64,000 nucleotides of DNA, from the NCBI GenBank assembly GCA_013400975.1, contig WBMZ01004770.1:552700-616699 (forward strand). Direction: 5' to 3'. Position 1 is the first letter of the stretch; the number at the start of each line of letters is the position of its first letter. Both the position numbers and the translations under genes were made by a program. Below, one piece after another: positions 37,008 to 51,289 of this stretch. The notes under the pieces are model-generated. The model saw only the letters and a list, made by a program, of their open reading frames with translations, did no database searches and was not told the origin of the DNA. This DNA is from Atrichornis clamosus (lineage: Eukaryota; Chordata; Aves; Passeriformes; Menuridae).

Positions 37008-40000
37008 AGAACTGCAGCTTGTATGTTAGTGGGAGCCTTGAATTGAACTTAAAAATGAATCAATGTGATTAACAGACAGGTAAACTGAGAAGCTGTGTTA
37101 GGACCTTGATTTCATCCAGCTGCCTGCTCAGGTGATGTGGGTGTGTGTCTAGGTGCTGTCTGTGGGCACACAGCCCCAAACAAGTCACCTATATACATCT
37201 TACTTCCATTCAAACCAGTCTCATTTAATCTTTCTCACACTTTGTATATTGGTTTCTTTGTTTAAGTTGCTGCATACTATGTAAACTTAATTTCTTGCCT
37301 ATGATACTGGTACCATGTTAAAATTTTACTTTTCTTTACTGTCATGCTACTGACCCTAGAAGATGCTCTTGAGCTTTTATTCTATCCAGTTTCAAAAGAC
37401 CCATGTAAAGAAAGGCCTTTTTGCCTCACTTCCTTTTTTGAAGACAATTGCTCAGTGTAATATTGCCTACCATCTGGAAATTTTAAAGATTGTAATGCAG
37501 AATATTTTTTATTTAATTTGATTTCATTCTCTGCCTTGCTCATCTTGAGTGACTCCCTTTTCTTCGAAGCTGCACAAATTAAAATCCCACATTGTCATTT
37601 GCTGGGGGTAGCGGGGTCAGTGGTTAAGTATATCCTTGAAATCAAGTTCCTTGAGACCTTTACCCACTAATATTGTTCCTGCAGAGATGCCTCAAGCTCT
37701 TTGAGGTGCTCATACCCATTTTGGAGTAGATGCAGTTATCAGCTGAGACCTTCACCCGCGGCAAAACACCCCTGGAGCCCCAAACTGCTTCTCACGGTAA
37801 CTGTTTAGGGGAAGTTTGACAACAGGTGCTTTAGAGCAGGGCAGCTTTTTTTTTTGCTTGTTGAAAAACATTATGTGTAGATTCATCTGCCTTGCAATCA
37901 ATGTGTGGTCACTTGGCTGGTTTTCCTTTCCAATAGAGCAATTCAGTTGGTCTGACTGATCTACTGATTTTAAATAGCCAACATGACATTAAAGGGCAAG
38001 TCTTTGTAAGGTCGTGATTCTGTATTTGGGATTTACAAAACAAAGAGTCTTCTTAATACAAATTGTGGGTTTGGACCTCATTTTCCTTCCCTTTCCAGTG
38101 TGACATATTTTTTTTCCAATTTATGTAAATAGTACACCAGACTGAAGGTGAATTTTGATCCAGATGTTGGTGTTTTAATCAAAAGCATGGGTTGCTGTTC
38201 ATTATTTTATGTATATAATCCTGGACACACACCCTTCCCCAACATAAATTCCTGGTATTTACATATGGGATTTTCTAGGGTCACAATTGGCTTCCTTAGA
38301 AGTTATGCATCTTCCTTTTTCATATGTTTACAGGTAATTAAAGACAACGGTATCTTCTTTTAAAATTCCCTGAATTCTGGGAAATGAACTGACAACCAGT
38401 ATAGCCTTCTCCTTTTCTGCAGCATTGATATCAAATTCATCAGAACAATCCAAACACTGATTAAGACAAAGTATTAGTTGATTTTGGTTGAGTCATCCTT
38501 TGTTTTTATCCTTTTCCTATCTGGTATCTCAATCTCATAATTGCTTTTGAATGTCACACATGGTGCCGCAACTGAAACGCTGTTTGAAATAAAACATGAC
38601 CAATTATTTGCTTATTTACTACTAAATGAACATTGCCAAATTAAAACATTATCTTATTTTCCACATGTAGTAAAACTGAAGGGAAAGAAAACTAAGGGAA
38701 ATGGTCCCAACTCCTTTTCTGCAGGGACTTCTGAAAAGAAATAATTTCAAATTACTTGAAATATGCATTTTTTCCAACAAAGACACAAAAACATTCTATG
38801 AGGTAGGGAGCATTGTGAGTATGCAGCAGTAGAAATGAGCATATTCTTTCAACTGTGATTTCTAACTGGTTTAGAAATTCTTTGGTTTAGCCTTCACATT
38901 CAAAGCTTTTCTGCAAAGATTTGGGCTCTGCAGCATTTCAGCCTTCCAGCCCCACATTGGCCTGGTTCTTTATATTAAGTATGTGGGAAATATTTGGACT
39001 TAATAAATGGATTAAATAGTTTATTTGTTCACCACAAAGCAGAAAACGGTAGTTGAAATCTAGGCATCTCCCTGAAAGATTTTCAATATAGGTGAAGCTT
39101 AAAAGTTAAGAAAACTCCTCTCAATCTTGCAAGTTATCAAAGTTTTTAATGACAGATCCATACTGGGAGCTATGAGATGCCCCAACTGGCATGATCTGCA
39201 CTGCATTCAGATGAACTTCCCAAATAAACCTACTCCCAAAGGATCACCCTGTGAGGACCAAATTGTGAAAACTTTTTTTAACTACCCAGACTGAGTGAGA
39301 AAGTCACTCGAGCTCTCCTTGGGACAGCTGTGAAGCTGTAAAACAAACCCCAGTGGTTTTCAGGGGCAGGCAGAATTGCAGTGGGACTTCTTGAAGTGCT
39401 TCAGTGCATCTGAGCTCAACAACAGCCCCTGTATAAGGGAGCATGAGGCTATTAAAGAGGGTTTAATAGTGTAGAAGCAAACCCCACATTAAACCAGAGA
39501 GCAGCCACATATGCCTATTTCATTGCAACTTGGCTGTACAACCTTCCCTATATAATAGGTATCATTCTCTGTGTAGGAAAACCCTTCCCATAAATGCTGT
39601 TAATCTCATTCTAACCATACTTTTGTAAATACAATGACATGGTCAATGGTCCCTCTGAGACTGCATTTCCCAATAATGAGGGAAATGGTATTTACAGGAA
39701 GGACTTAAATATTTCTTTTGTACTGGAGCATGCATTTTTGCATGTAGTGTATGAACCCCCTAATACAAATATGACTAATGTACCCTTCTAATTAAATTTT
39801 TACAGCATTCCAGCGTGTCAATGTCAAATGTTTGTGTCTAGCTATCCTCCTCATAACACTGTCAAATAAACTTCTGCTTTTTATATTTAGTGTCTGCCTC
39901 CCTCCTTCCTCACTGTGTGAAATCAAGACATCACCATCATCTTCATGAAGACAGGAAGACTGCCTCCTGTTTCCTCTTGTCCCAGCAGTGACCCCTAAGC

Positions 40001-42678
40001 TTTTAGCTTGCCATTTCAGATCTGCTATTCTGCAGGAGGATCCCATGTAGTGTTAATCAATGCAAAGATTAGAGTTTGGAGGTAGAAGATTACATACATT
40101 TGCAAACAAAAGGAAACAAATCATGTATAAAACTTTAGTTGTTTCATTTACCATTTTCCCTGCAGAAAAGTGAGGCTTTTCCACTAACCAGATAGCTGCT
40201 TGGAAACAATTCAGGGAAAGATAAAACAGGAAAACAACAAGCTTAAGGCTAGTAACTGTTAGGACATCAAAGCCAGGTGAAAAGGTCCATAAGGCACCTC
40301 TAGGTTATATCCCTCTATTTAACAAAAAGGTTTATGTTTGGGGATAAAGTGGGATTACTCCCCAAAACCAAGTATCACCAGAAAAATACAGACATTGTTT
40401 AGTTCAGTCTGTTTAATTGTTCCTTACAACGCAAGCAGGTCATCGTGAAATCTCCCTGAATCCCTAGGTAAGCACTGAGTTGTTGCCTTTAATTAGCCTG
40501 CAAGTTATAGTTTAAATGCAGTGGCCTGACATCTCAATTAGGTATGCAAGATAAGATCCCAATAAATGATTTCTCAAGTCTCATATTCTGCCGTGGGGCC
40601 TTCTGGGGTGCCGACACTATGGTGTTCTCCGGACCAGGCAGCAGAGGCAAAGAGGAGCATTCTCAGGGCACTGGTTTAAAGAAGCACTGCATACTGCTGT
40701 AATCACTGAGTTTAAATGCTTTTTATTTGAACAGTTCTAGAAAAGGACCCTTCATTCATATCCTTAGGAGTAGACTGGGGCCAAACCTGTTACCTGCCTC
40801 ATAGCTGTAGATATGGTTTAATCTGCATGACAATAAAACATTGTTTGGGGGAATTTATCAATTAATAGCAAATGAGCATTTTGGGTTGAAAAATTTCTCC
40901 AGCATCAGATTTTCACCAATGAATAAACCAAGATGAAATCCAGGACTTTTGGTGGTGTCCATTCCCTGCTCCTCATGGGGAATATCACAGACCAGGTTTT
41001 GGTACAAACTTGAGCTCTACACCTCAGGGTTTGTGTTTTGCTTTTAGAGAATTTGGGACATTTATTTTTCTCAAAAATTATTGAGCCCTTGACACTTACA
41101 AAAGGCACCAAGCAATGGCAAAGACATTTGTAAGTATGATGGGTCTTTTCATAGGAGAAATTGGGAAAAATATAATCCAAGAAATTATTGCAAACAAGTC
41201 AAGCTTGTTCTGAGGAGACGGAAGTATTTTTGGACTACATATATTGGACTACAAAACAGGATTTAGGTTATGTGAAAAGAGATTAAGATGCAGTAAAAGA
41301 GTTCCTAAATCCTGGTACTGAATAAGCCTGACTTGGGTGCTTACGTTTTCAGGTGAAGTGTCTGCAAAGTGCTCCGAGCCCAGGAATGGGATTAAGAGTC
41401 AAGAGGGGACTGCCTAAGTGGCCTTAGAGGGAAAATGAAGATGTGGATTTTAGAAAGAGTTAGGGGACTTCCTCAGGACCAAGCAGAAATCTTCCCTTTT
41501 AAAAAAAAATCCTGGTTGTGCATTTTCCATGAATCTTTGAACCCTGAATCCTTCCCCTAGAAGTGGAGAAAGGAAAGCTCTTCTCTGCCCTGTAATGCAG
41601 TAGGAGGGAAGATGGAACCAGCCTGGGATGTTGAGAGCACCACTTTCCTCCTGTCCTCCTCCTGAAGGCATTCAAACCCACAGCTCTTACCTCACCATGA
41701 CGAGATTGCTCCCTGCACCATGGTAGGATTCGAGCCATTTACTGCCCTCCCCATGGAAAGTGCTCCCCTTCACACAGAGCCCTGCAGCCTGCAGAGAGGA
41801 GGAAGCCTGTGCCAGGACCCCAGCAGGTTTTAGCTTTCTCCAAGATTAGTGGGGAGAAGCACAGAGAATCTAAACCAGTGCATGAAAAACCCAACTGCTA
41901 CCTAAATTTCGCATTTGGTGATTAAGTCCTTGGGAGGGAGAACCCGAATTGCCGTGTCAGTGGGTAAGCACTAAGCTGGTTCAAACAAACAAGTGCTTTT
42001 CAGCAGGGGCTTACTCATAAAAAATTTCATATCTCATTAACCAGTTGATTCTGCAAACCTCCCCCACCCGTTAATTTTTTTCCCCCATCTCTTTCCCTTG
42101 GCATGCTTCCTATTTCTCACAGCAGCAGCTGCACACAGTTGAATAGTAAATCAAACACCCTAAAAACTGTTGTTTTAATACAATGTCTAAGATTTCCCAA
42201 TTCTCTTTTCCCCCCTTATTTTTCTTGATAACCATTCTGGCTCATCTTTGTCTAGTAGTAAAATAACTAAATCTGGTAGCAAAAGCCTGACCTGTATTTT
42301 TATTTTTTGTAGAAATTATTGGGTAGGTTAGTAAGTGAAAAGCAAGTAATCCACAAGCAGTTTAGATAAGAGGATATTACAGGCTTGTGTTGTTAAGTGG
42401 TATTAAATACATTTTTAAAATTACATTTCAGTAGCAAATGACTTTTCTCATCAGACTCTCTTGTGGCAGAGCTATTTCTTTCTTCGTCGTGGTTATAAGT
42501 CTTTGGAGAAATCAGTGTACGCATCCCCCGCAGCCTTCATTTCATCCTCTCCCTAGGCTGTGCCATCTGGCAGTGTCATCTTTCTCTAAGTCTTCAGGTG
42601 CCTCTGCTGGCCTGAAAAACCTTCTGAAAGCAGGCTGAGTTCACCATGTTTGAGGAGACATCCTCTCCAGGACAAAAG
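37008..42678. other. Noncoding stretch, no gene found
   Basis: About 5.7 kb of AT-rich sequence without a supportable exon, RNA gene or dispersed repeat. Open frames are under 95 codons. T-runs near 37848 and 38109 are the only simple tracts noted. Confidence 0.65.
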
Positions 42679-42702
42679 CACCTCCAGGAGTTCCTGGAGG
42701 TG
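42679..42702. repeat. 24-bp near-perfect palindrome
   Basis: CACCTCCAGGA (42679-42689) and TCCTGGAGGTG (42692-42702) are exact complements around a central GT. Both arms are GC-rich, so the symmetry is unlikely to reflect simple-sequence bias. Confidence 0.85.
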
Positions 42703-45700
42703 TTTGGAGGCTTCCCAGCCCATGGTGCAGCATCAGAGGTGGCTTCCTGGCTCAAGGAAGGGTGTATGAATCCCCACTGGCAAGGCTGCAGCTCTTTGAA
42801 GCAGATTGTTGACAGCAATCAAGAGCTCAATCTGCTGAAGGAGTTATTGAACTTTTGCTATCTCTGTACAACTTGGCTTGTCTAGTGTGGGATGTGCAAA
42901 TTCTGGGTTGGTGTTCACATCCCTGATTACACACAACACTGCGTTTTTTTCTGGTTTTGGTTTTAATCTGAGCTGTGCAGGGGAACCAGCCAATGGTAAA
43001 TCCATCTCAGTGACAATGCTGTCTGTTCTGAGTTAGGAGGGAGGCTGCTTTGATGACGCCTGTGCTGTGCAAACAGCAGATGAGAGTCTACACATTGCCA
43101 GTGTCACTGCCAGTGCACTGGTGAGGGGAAGTGTCCTTCCCTAAAGAACAGCCTTGGTGTCCTCTTCTCCTGAGACAGGAGGACTGTGAACCCGAGGAAG
43201 GGCATGGGGCAGAGGTGTACACCCAGCACCCCCAACTTGTTCTGCAAGCAACTTTTTCCAAAAAGCCTCCAAGAGCAGATTCCTTAATGGAATCTCCATG
43301 CTGCTATCAGTGGAAGCAAAGGCAAAGCCAAGTCCTTGACTCCAGTCATTCTGAGAAAAGGCTGTATGACAAGACTGACAGAGGGAACCCCAGCCTTAAA
43401 ATGGGTCCTCACAGATTCTGTTGATGTCCCTTGGAGCTGGACATGGCCGTGGGGAGGACAGCACTCCTGCCATTTGTTGTTTGTTTGCCCCGTAAGACAG
43501 CTCTGGTGAGGTTAGAAAGAGGTCCCCTCTACTCACTGGAAACAAAAATCTTCTGCATGGTTACTTTGAGCCCACACTGTATTTCTGTATCCCCTGGTTG
43601 AAGCTGGGAACCCTCAAGGGGAGCTGGAGCAGCTCTGGGAACTGAAAGAAGATGTGGAAGTGCATCATAACCTCCTGGCTGCCCACTTCTCTCTTTTCAC
43701 AGAAAGGAATCTGGGGAAATCACTGCTACTATCTCTCCTTATGCTCCTGCTCCCTTCTTGTGGGACATTATGTTATTTGTGGCTTTTGGTCTTTTGAAGT
43801 TCAGTTTGTTATACAGTCTTGGTGAGTGCTCTGTGGCTTGTGGTGGTGTGTAGGCGAAGAAAAAGGACAGAGCTGTGCCGGGGGCAGTTTGGGCTCTGTC
43901 GGTAGAACCGGCTGCTAAAATCAAAGCCTGTTTCCTAAGCCATCTTCAAAAACCACCCCAGCAAGCTCTGCTCCCTGCTGCTCCATGCCCCTGTCTTCTA
44001 AAAGCCGCACCACCCGTGCTTGTTTTGGCAGATCTCTCCCTCTCTTCTGCCTTTCCCTGCTGAAGCCGTAACTCCAGGGCCTCCTCCCATGGTCCCATGC
44101 CTTGCACTGGTTTCTGCTGGTCTGGCAGCATGGCCTGCAAAAAAATGGGGTTGGGAAAAAGTCTGCAGACTTTCTGGGCTAAATATCTGTTCTGTGGGAC
44201 AGGACTGACTGACCGGCCCTGAAGTACATGTGCTAACAGCATTCAGCACTGGAGCCAACATTAATGATTTGTGGACAGACCAGAGTGCTTCAGCTGTCCA
44301 GATTAATACCTCACCTGGTACACAAACCCTGTGTAGCCGTACAAGTTGCACACTGTCCCCAGAAGAGTGTAACAACCACTCTAGAGCCATTACCACCTAA
44401 CTAGCAAATAAATATTTGGGCACGCAGGCCCATTTGGAAATGTGGATTATTTCCTGAGAGGCTGCAATGGCTCCTCTAGGTAAACACTAGCTCTGGGCAG
44501 TCTCTCCAGCCGAGTTTTGACCCGGTGGACCTTGGCTGGCAGGCAGGAGTGTGTGCCCAGGCAGCGAGGCTGCGGGCTGGGCTCTGCTGGGAGGGCAGCG
44601 AGCCCCAGGCTGGGAGCAACGTCTTGTTTCATCAAATAATGTGTCTTCCCCTTCCCACCCCGCTCCTTGTTTCTGTTCCATTTCTCTTCAGATGAGACAA
44701 AGGTAATTCTCCAAGCAAGGAAATGACAACAGGAGTGTTTTAAAGATGCTTTTGAGTTTAAAATTAGAGTTTGTCTCAAGTGAAGCCTTAAGAAAGTCCA
44801 TACTGGGGTTCCTCTTCCAGTGATGTCAAATTTTGCTTTTGTGTTTAAGGGTTGTGTTTTAGAGGACAGCTATCTCCTCCTTCCCCCCTCACAGGACACC
44901 TCCACATTGTCTCTAAAAGGCTCTTTCTCTGTGCTCTAACTTGTTTTCACTCGAGTGTCTCCAAGACACATTTCCAAGGCTGAGGGGAAAAGTTATTGAA
45001 ATAGGATGGATTTGGTATTGAAATTAAGGAACCAGACAAGCTCAGAGGAATCCAGGCAAGATCCTCCCTTAGTGTTCACCTGCCTCAGTGAGGGCTTTGG
45101 TGGCTCCTACCCCAATCCCTGCAGATGGTCTGGTGACTACACTGATATCAGCTGGCTTCAGTCCACGGTGCTGGGAGGTGTTCACGTTGTAGGATTCTCC
45201 CAAAACAGACTTCTTTCTGCTGAAATTCCCCTTTGGGCTAAAATCAAAGTCCCTGGCAAATGGTTAAGCACCGTCCTTGTTTCTGTCTGTCCCTGGGGGA
45301 GGAACATTTATGCCAAAAACACAAAAGAAAATATAATCCCGAAACCTGAAGTTGTCTTCGTTGGGACAGGTGGTGTTATTATTCTATATGGTCAGCACAA
45401 ATTGGATTTGAAACTATGAAAATCAAGGCACTAGATTTGTGTCACTAAACATTGAGATTTAGAGCTTCAATTTGAAAAGAGGTTTCAAAGATCAGAAAAT
45501 CATGAGCCTATTTTAAGCAATGTTAAGTCCTCACTGTTCTGGGGTTTTTAAAAACTTTCCCATCTCCCCAAATCTGAAAATATTTTTTTCAAGGGCTGTC
45601 AAGATAGAGCTACTCAGTAATGCTAAAATCCACTTGAAAGAATGTATTTAAAAATGAATACACTCAAAGATTATGCACGAATTCATATGCATGGATTCAA

Positions 45701-46146
45701 AGACATTGTCTCATAGACAACAGTGGCAGCATATTGAATCTCATATTGGGGAATCATTTCACAGCATTTTACTGTATGTTTTAGTCCTATCTCTTTACAT
45801 CTTTATCAGAAGCCCATATATGTCAACATTCATCTCTCTCCTTGAAACAACAGAATTACAGAATCTGCTGAAAAGTGTTAAACTTTTTTTTTCCCCCAAG
45901 TGATCCCTCTGGGTCTGGGAGGAGAAGGGACCTGTGTGGGGATTTGCCCTTCGAGGAAGGTGAAGGGTGCAGCTGGAATGCAAAACCATCTGGATTTGGG
46001 CTTTTTCAGGTTCTCTCCAGGCCTGTGAAGGCTCAAGAATTCTGGTGAATTAATCTGCCATGGAGGGGGAGGCTTTGCCACAGACACCAGATACACAGTT
46101 GTGCTCAGGATGTTTTTTGTTATGAGAACTTACTCTCTGCAGGGAA
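42703..46146. other. Noncoding stretch with a GC-richer patch, no gene found
   Basis: No exon is recognised. Around 43870-44240 and 44505-44640 the DNA is GC-richer, which lengthens open frames on both strands (up to 132 codons on the minus strand) without revealing a domain. Composition returns to AT-leaning after 44700. Confidence 0.6.
45006..45419 (+). other. 137-codon open frame, coding status unsupported
   Basis: ATG at 45006 has a strong vertebrate start context (A at -3, G at +4) and the frame stays open for 137 codons in only moderately GC-rich DNA. The translation has no domain, signal peptide or repeat that I recognise, and ends in a hydrophobic stretch (VVFVGTGGVIILYG) before a polar tail. 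No TATA box, splice context or homologue is evident. A rough expectation allows several chance ORFs of this length in the window. Confidence 0.15.
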
Positions 46147-46180
46147 GGGGGAGCAGGGGGAGGAGGGCTTCGAGCAGGGG
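46147..46180 (+). other. G-quadruplex-prone tract
   Basis: Four runs of at least three G lie in close order (GGGGG, GGGGG, GGG, GGGG) with loops of about 4, 4 and 9 bases, on the plus strand. This approximately meets the standard G3+ quadruplex pattern, apart from one slightly long loop. The surroundings are purine-rich. Confidence 0.6.
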
Positions 46181-48497
46181 TGAGCACCAACTCCCATCAA
46201 AAAATTAAAGTCCCTGCAAATATCCTCTGCATCCCTGCACAGAAAGGGTTCTTGGGGAGATTTTAAACAAATAATCAGCAAGAGTCTCTTCTCCCCAGCA
46301 GTATTTCTTGATGATGACAGAGCCCCTCTTTCCCTTCCCCCCTTGCTATCAGCTGGCTAATCTGCCTGCACATTCTGACACACAGCTGCGAGAGATGAAA
46401 ACTGTACTGTTGATAGATGAAACTTTGGATAAGATTACATGGTTTTGAATATCTTGATGACATATTTGTCTGAAAAGTCTTTTAGAGGACAGCCTAATAT
46501 AAATGCACGGAAATGTTTCTAATGACTAGCATTTGTCTACGTACTTGGTTTGGAAGATTAACATTCACGTGTTCTTCGACTGTCATTTGCATTTGTATGT
46601 GGAGGCAAACTTTTCAATAATCACTTCTTCATGCCGAGAAGAGTTAACAATTTATTCAAAATACACAAGGCCAAATTAGTCCCTTCTGTGAGGCTGGGAG
46701 CTTCGGTGGAGTTGCACCAGCGCTGGGTTTGGCTTCGCTGCTCTCGGCAGCAGCCGCAGCTTCGTGCCCAGGAGACCTCGCCTGTGGTAATGACGAAAAT
46801 CCCTCCACTCGAAAGCAGAGCAGAAGGGTGGAAAAAACCCACCACCCAAGGTCAGGACAATTGCATCTTTCATCTGTTTGGCTGCACTGAACTCTGGGTT
46901 GTTTTCCATTTTGCGCTGATAAATGAAAGTAGTAAGACTTAGCATACTGTTTTTATCCTTATTTTCACAACACCCAGTAGTGTGTTTGCACCTCCAGAGT
47001 CCCATTTGGCAGCTGGGGAGAGGGCAGAGAACACCAGATTTTGACACATATTTGCACTATCAGTGAGTGTGGCACCTGGATGTTTTGGACTCCTTTCCTG
47101 ACCTAAAGCTTTCGGACTCTTAGGATTTTAGTTGCCTCCATCATTTTTTGGACAATTGACCTACAAGACTCTTGAAGAAAAGTAGTTTTCATTCCTAAAA
47201 TATGTAAGTACCTATGGAAAACTGGTCCCATCCAGGTTATAGCAAGCCTGTATCTGTATTCGTTTACATCAGTTTTGCTCTGATGCAACAAATGTTGATG
47301 GAGGAACTTTCTTACTGAGTGTCAGAAAAGGCTTTGGTGGACCATATACTAACATGCACTTTTACATAGTCCACTAATTACACAAAAAATAATTAGAGAT
47401 CATCTGTGCTGCAGCAATGTGAACCCTCTGCCTTCCTCCTTCCTGCAGGCAGCATAAAATGAAGATACTCCTCAAATCTGGCCTCTGTGTGATACATTCC
47501 AGATGTCTGGGCTAAACAAATGTAACTCAACACTGCCGAGCTGCAGTCCTGAAATGGTGGGGTGTCCCTTCCAAGAGCATGCAGGAAACAGGGCTATGGG
47601 AAGCCTCCCTGTTCACAACACTGGACAGTGCTCGGCACAGCTGGGACAAGAGCCAGCACGTGGGAAGGGGAGTTGCAGGGCTGAATATTTTATGAAACGT
47701 GGTTGGGGTGAGGAAAGACAAGCACTTGCAGAGACTGGTGGAGCTGTGCATCCCTGAGGGCTTTGGCCAGTTGCTTAAACGTAAATGAACCTTTCAGTCT
47801 GCCTTTGGTGATCCCGGAGCAGCTGGGAGAAATCAGAGGGTACCACCATGCGCCACGAGCACTATCTGTGCACTGATCTTGTGGTGTACGTGGTCCCCTG
47901 GGTCCAGGAGGACACCCTTGCCTGGTGTGGTTGGCTGCTGTTCTGAGCTGCCCAGGGGTTGTGCAGACCCTTCAAGAGGATGCTGCACCCTCCACTGATG
48001 AGGAACAGGAAGGAAGTCAAGGACTGTTCATTTCTCCTCTTCTTTTACACACACCACTGTGTCATTTTCCAATCACCTGCTCTCACTGCTGTGAGACTTC
48101 TGGTCTCAGATACGGTATTTTAGACGAGATAATTTATTTAAAGATTCCTTAATATTTGAAAATATCGCAATTACCTGGTTGCTTCCTCTTGAATGCTACA
48201 CATGCTTCTTAAAAGGCTTCTGGGGCGAGCACGCCTTTGTCTGGCCGTGTTGTACAACCACGGATACCACGTCGTTTCCCTTCCTCTTCACACACCACCA
48301 TGCCTCTGCAAACTTGCACTGACACTCTTTCCCCTTTCGGGATATGTTGACATCTTGATGTCTTCTCCATAGACTCACCCTGACACAGTGTTAGGGACTA
48401 TGTGATGACACCGCAGCCCACGTTAGTGAATGGTGAAATAGCCCTGTCACAAACTATATTATGAAATATCAAAACGGTTTTAAAATGTAGTTTTCCG
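46181..48497. other. Noncoding stretch with a CpG-containing patch, no gene found
   Basis: Around 46680-46830 the sequence is GC-richer and contains several CpG dinucleotides. Frames of 103 (plus) and 123 (minus) codons overlap there, with no recognisable protein. It could be regulatory, but I see no promoter architecture. The rest is unremarkable. Confidence 0.55.
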
Positions 48498-48516
48498 AAA
48501 AAAAAAAAAAAAAAAA
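48498..48516. repeat. A19 homopolymer
   Basis: Nineteen A residues followed by GGGAAAAATCCC. There is no recognisable retroposon body upstream. Confidence 0.85.
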
Positions 48517-51289
48517 GGGAAAAATCCCAAGGGCCTTAAGCTTACCTTGAGGACTGCTGTGCTCAGTTATGTGTGAATAGTGATGCTTAAGTAGAGCATT
48601 TTAACCTATGACAAATATAACTCTTATATAATATATATGCATGGCTATACATTACAAAAATTCACTGTACTTAGGAATGATGTTCGTGACTTGTGGACAC
48701 ACCTCATGATATTTGTCCAATACAGGTACTCTGAAACTCTGGTTGGGCTGATAGTTGGCACCAAAAGTTTTGCTTTTTTCTTTATATGAAGCATAATGAC
48801 CAAAGCTGAACTGCCAAAATCTGAGATTTATTTTTCAGTTATAAACACTCTTTATTACAAATCACAGAATCAATTATTCTTCCTTTTGGTAATGGTGACA
48901 TACATTACTCCAGTGCACTTACCTAATTTCTTCTGAAAAATGGCTCTAATACAGAGTATTAATTTCTGCTGAAAATTACTGTGAGTCTTGACAGCATTTT
49001 GTCAGAGTTTATCAATGGCCTCACTATGTGTGGCAACAGTTGGTTTCTCTGGTTTTTTTGACAGTTTTTGAGAATTTTTTGGCAGCTATGAGAATCTAAA
49101 ATAGCTCAGGTGAAGATGGGTGAGATTGTCCAGGCTTTACTCCTTTGCTAATCCTTTTAACCATTAAAGACTGCAACCAGTACAACATAAGATTGAAGAA
49201 AATAACAGCTTTAAAATAGGTGCAGCTGTTACAGAGGATTTTTTTCCTGTTAATATTTGGGATAGCCATTATATCTGTGATGAGCTAACTTGGACAAATC
49301 AACAAGCTAAGATAAATAGTTTTGATTTCTTTGTTTGTTTATGGAAAAAACACACATTTGCTTAAGAATGTTGGAGAGGTAATTTTGTCTCTTGATCCAA
49401 AAAGTGATTAATAGTAGGGCAGGCAGACATACAGTTGGAATTTGACCACACAGGACAGAGTTCATAAGACAAATTCAACCCTGCTTTAAATATTACATGG
49501 TCTAATGAGCCTCAGAATCTAGTTATTTTCTTAAATGTCTGCCTTGCAGACACCTCAGATCTGGAGTCGGAAAATCCAGCTGTGCTCTTGCTGCTTCTCA
49601 CAACACAGTGTAATTAGAACGTGCTGATAACTCAGTTGATGCATGAGAGATAAAAATCCATTCTACCTCATGCTGGTGGCAAAAACGTGGTTTCATCAGG
49701 AAAGAGAGCAAATATGAATTAAAAACACACTGAAGACGACGGTATCATTTTCACCAACACACTCCTCTGACATCACCAGCATCAGCATGTGTTGTACTCT
49801 GCTGCTTTATCCCTGGCATGGCATTGATCTCAGCCATGAGTCAGGACTCGGTGGTACAAGACACTGCAGAGAATAAAAAATAAAATGTTCATAGCCCTGG
49901 AAATGCTCATGTCAAGAAACCATCTACCCAGTGGCTCCTGCAGCAGAGCAATTCATGAAGAGCTCCTGCTGCTCCAGAGCCAAGCCTCTAATAGAGCTAA
50001 TTTTTCTCCTGCATCCTGGGACAAACTTGTCACACAGCTTTGTTTTTATGAGGAGGGGACATGACATCTAGTCAAGTTTTCCATGCTAAGAATTTCATGT
50101 TACATATTGTTAAAGATGACTGAAATAGGTTATGTACACATCAAAATGAGTGAACTTTTACCTTTCCTATTGCAAGTTATCCGTGACATCCTTGGAAATC
50201 ATTGACTTCTCAGCTATTGACATTGTTGGGGGAAGGGGAAAAAGGTTCATCTTGCAAGAAATGCTGACTCAGAGATTTCCCAAGAAAATCTACTTTCTTA
50301 GCTGGAGAAGAAAGATTCATTTTTTGCTCCTCTTGGTGAAATCTAATTGTGATATTTATATTCTGTATTAATTTGATTCAGTAAAGATTTCCAAGGTAGG
50401 CAAAGAAGCCAATCGTAATAATTTGTTCTGAAGCTTTTATTACTATTGTGTTTTGAATGCAGGTATTAAAACAGCAGTGGAGCAGCAGATGCTATCCCTT
50501 GCATATTGCTAAAGATGCTACCTATGCAATTCCTAAAAGCATGAGCCCTTCTAATGGGAGGAAGCAGCAAAACACCCATTGACTTTGTTTGGTTATAGAT
50601 TTCATCTAGTAAATATGGGACAGTGTCGCTTGCTGGGGAACAAAGCCATTTGCAAGGAATAGTTTACAGTAGCTTTGACTTCTCCTTTGAATTTTGTATT
50701 TTACAAAATAGAGTTGAATTCCGTATATAAAAGTAACTGCTTTGCATTAAAAACAAATTTCCCTTTTAAGTTGAACAAGCCTGCTTAAAAAGAAGAGACA
50801 GTTGGTACCAGTGGCTGTGATTTAGTGAATATTTTTTCTACTTTTTCAAATACTCATTACAATTCCTACTTATTTTATAGCAATATCACACAATAAACAT
50901 TTCTTTTCTGATTAAGGGATTGAAGGAGAACTGAATTATAAACAGTATTAATATAAGAGGGAATTTCTATCCTGTGCTCTGTAGGCCTGAGTTTATATGA
51001 CCTTAAACAATCAGTCTGAAAAAGTGACATCAGCTGCTGTACACATTCCACATTACTGAGGAATTAAATTAAGCAGCTTTAATATCTGTGAAATGGCACA
51101 GGCCTGAAAGAGAATCATTCCAATTTATGGACTTTGTATCTGATTTACTAGTGCATGTCTAGCAATTTCAGAGCCACCAATTGCTTTAAGACCACCTCCA
51201 AAGTGTTTTTATCACTTACAGTAAATGCGCTAACATAATGTTTTAATTAAACATTTAAAGTGCATCAAACAAATTTATTGATGCTGCCA
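48517..51289. other. Noncoding stretch, no gene found
   Basis: AT-rich sequence without a supportable exon or repeat. Very few open frames exceed 60 codons here, consistent with noncoding AT-rich DNA. Confidence 0.7.

Noticed and set aside
43998..44396. 132-codon minus-strand frame
   Set aside because: It lies in a GC-richer patch with other overlapping frames. No recognisable protein and no conserved residues pattern.
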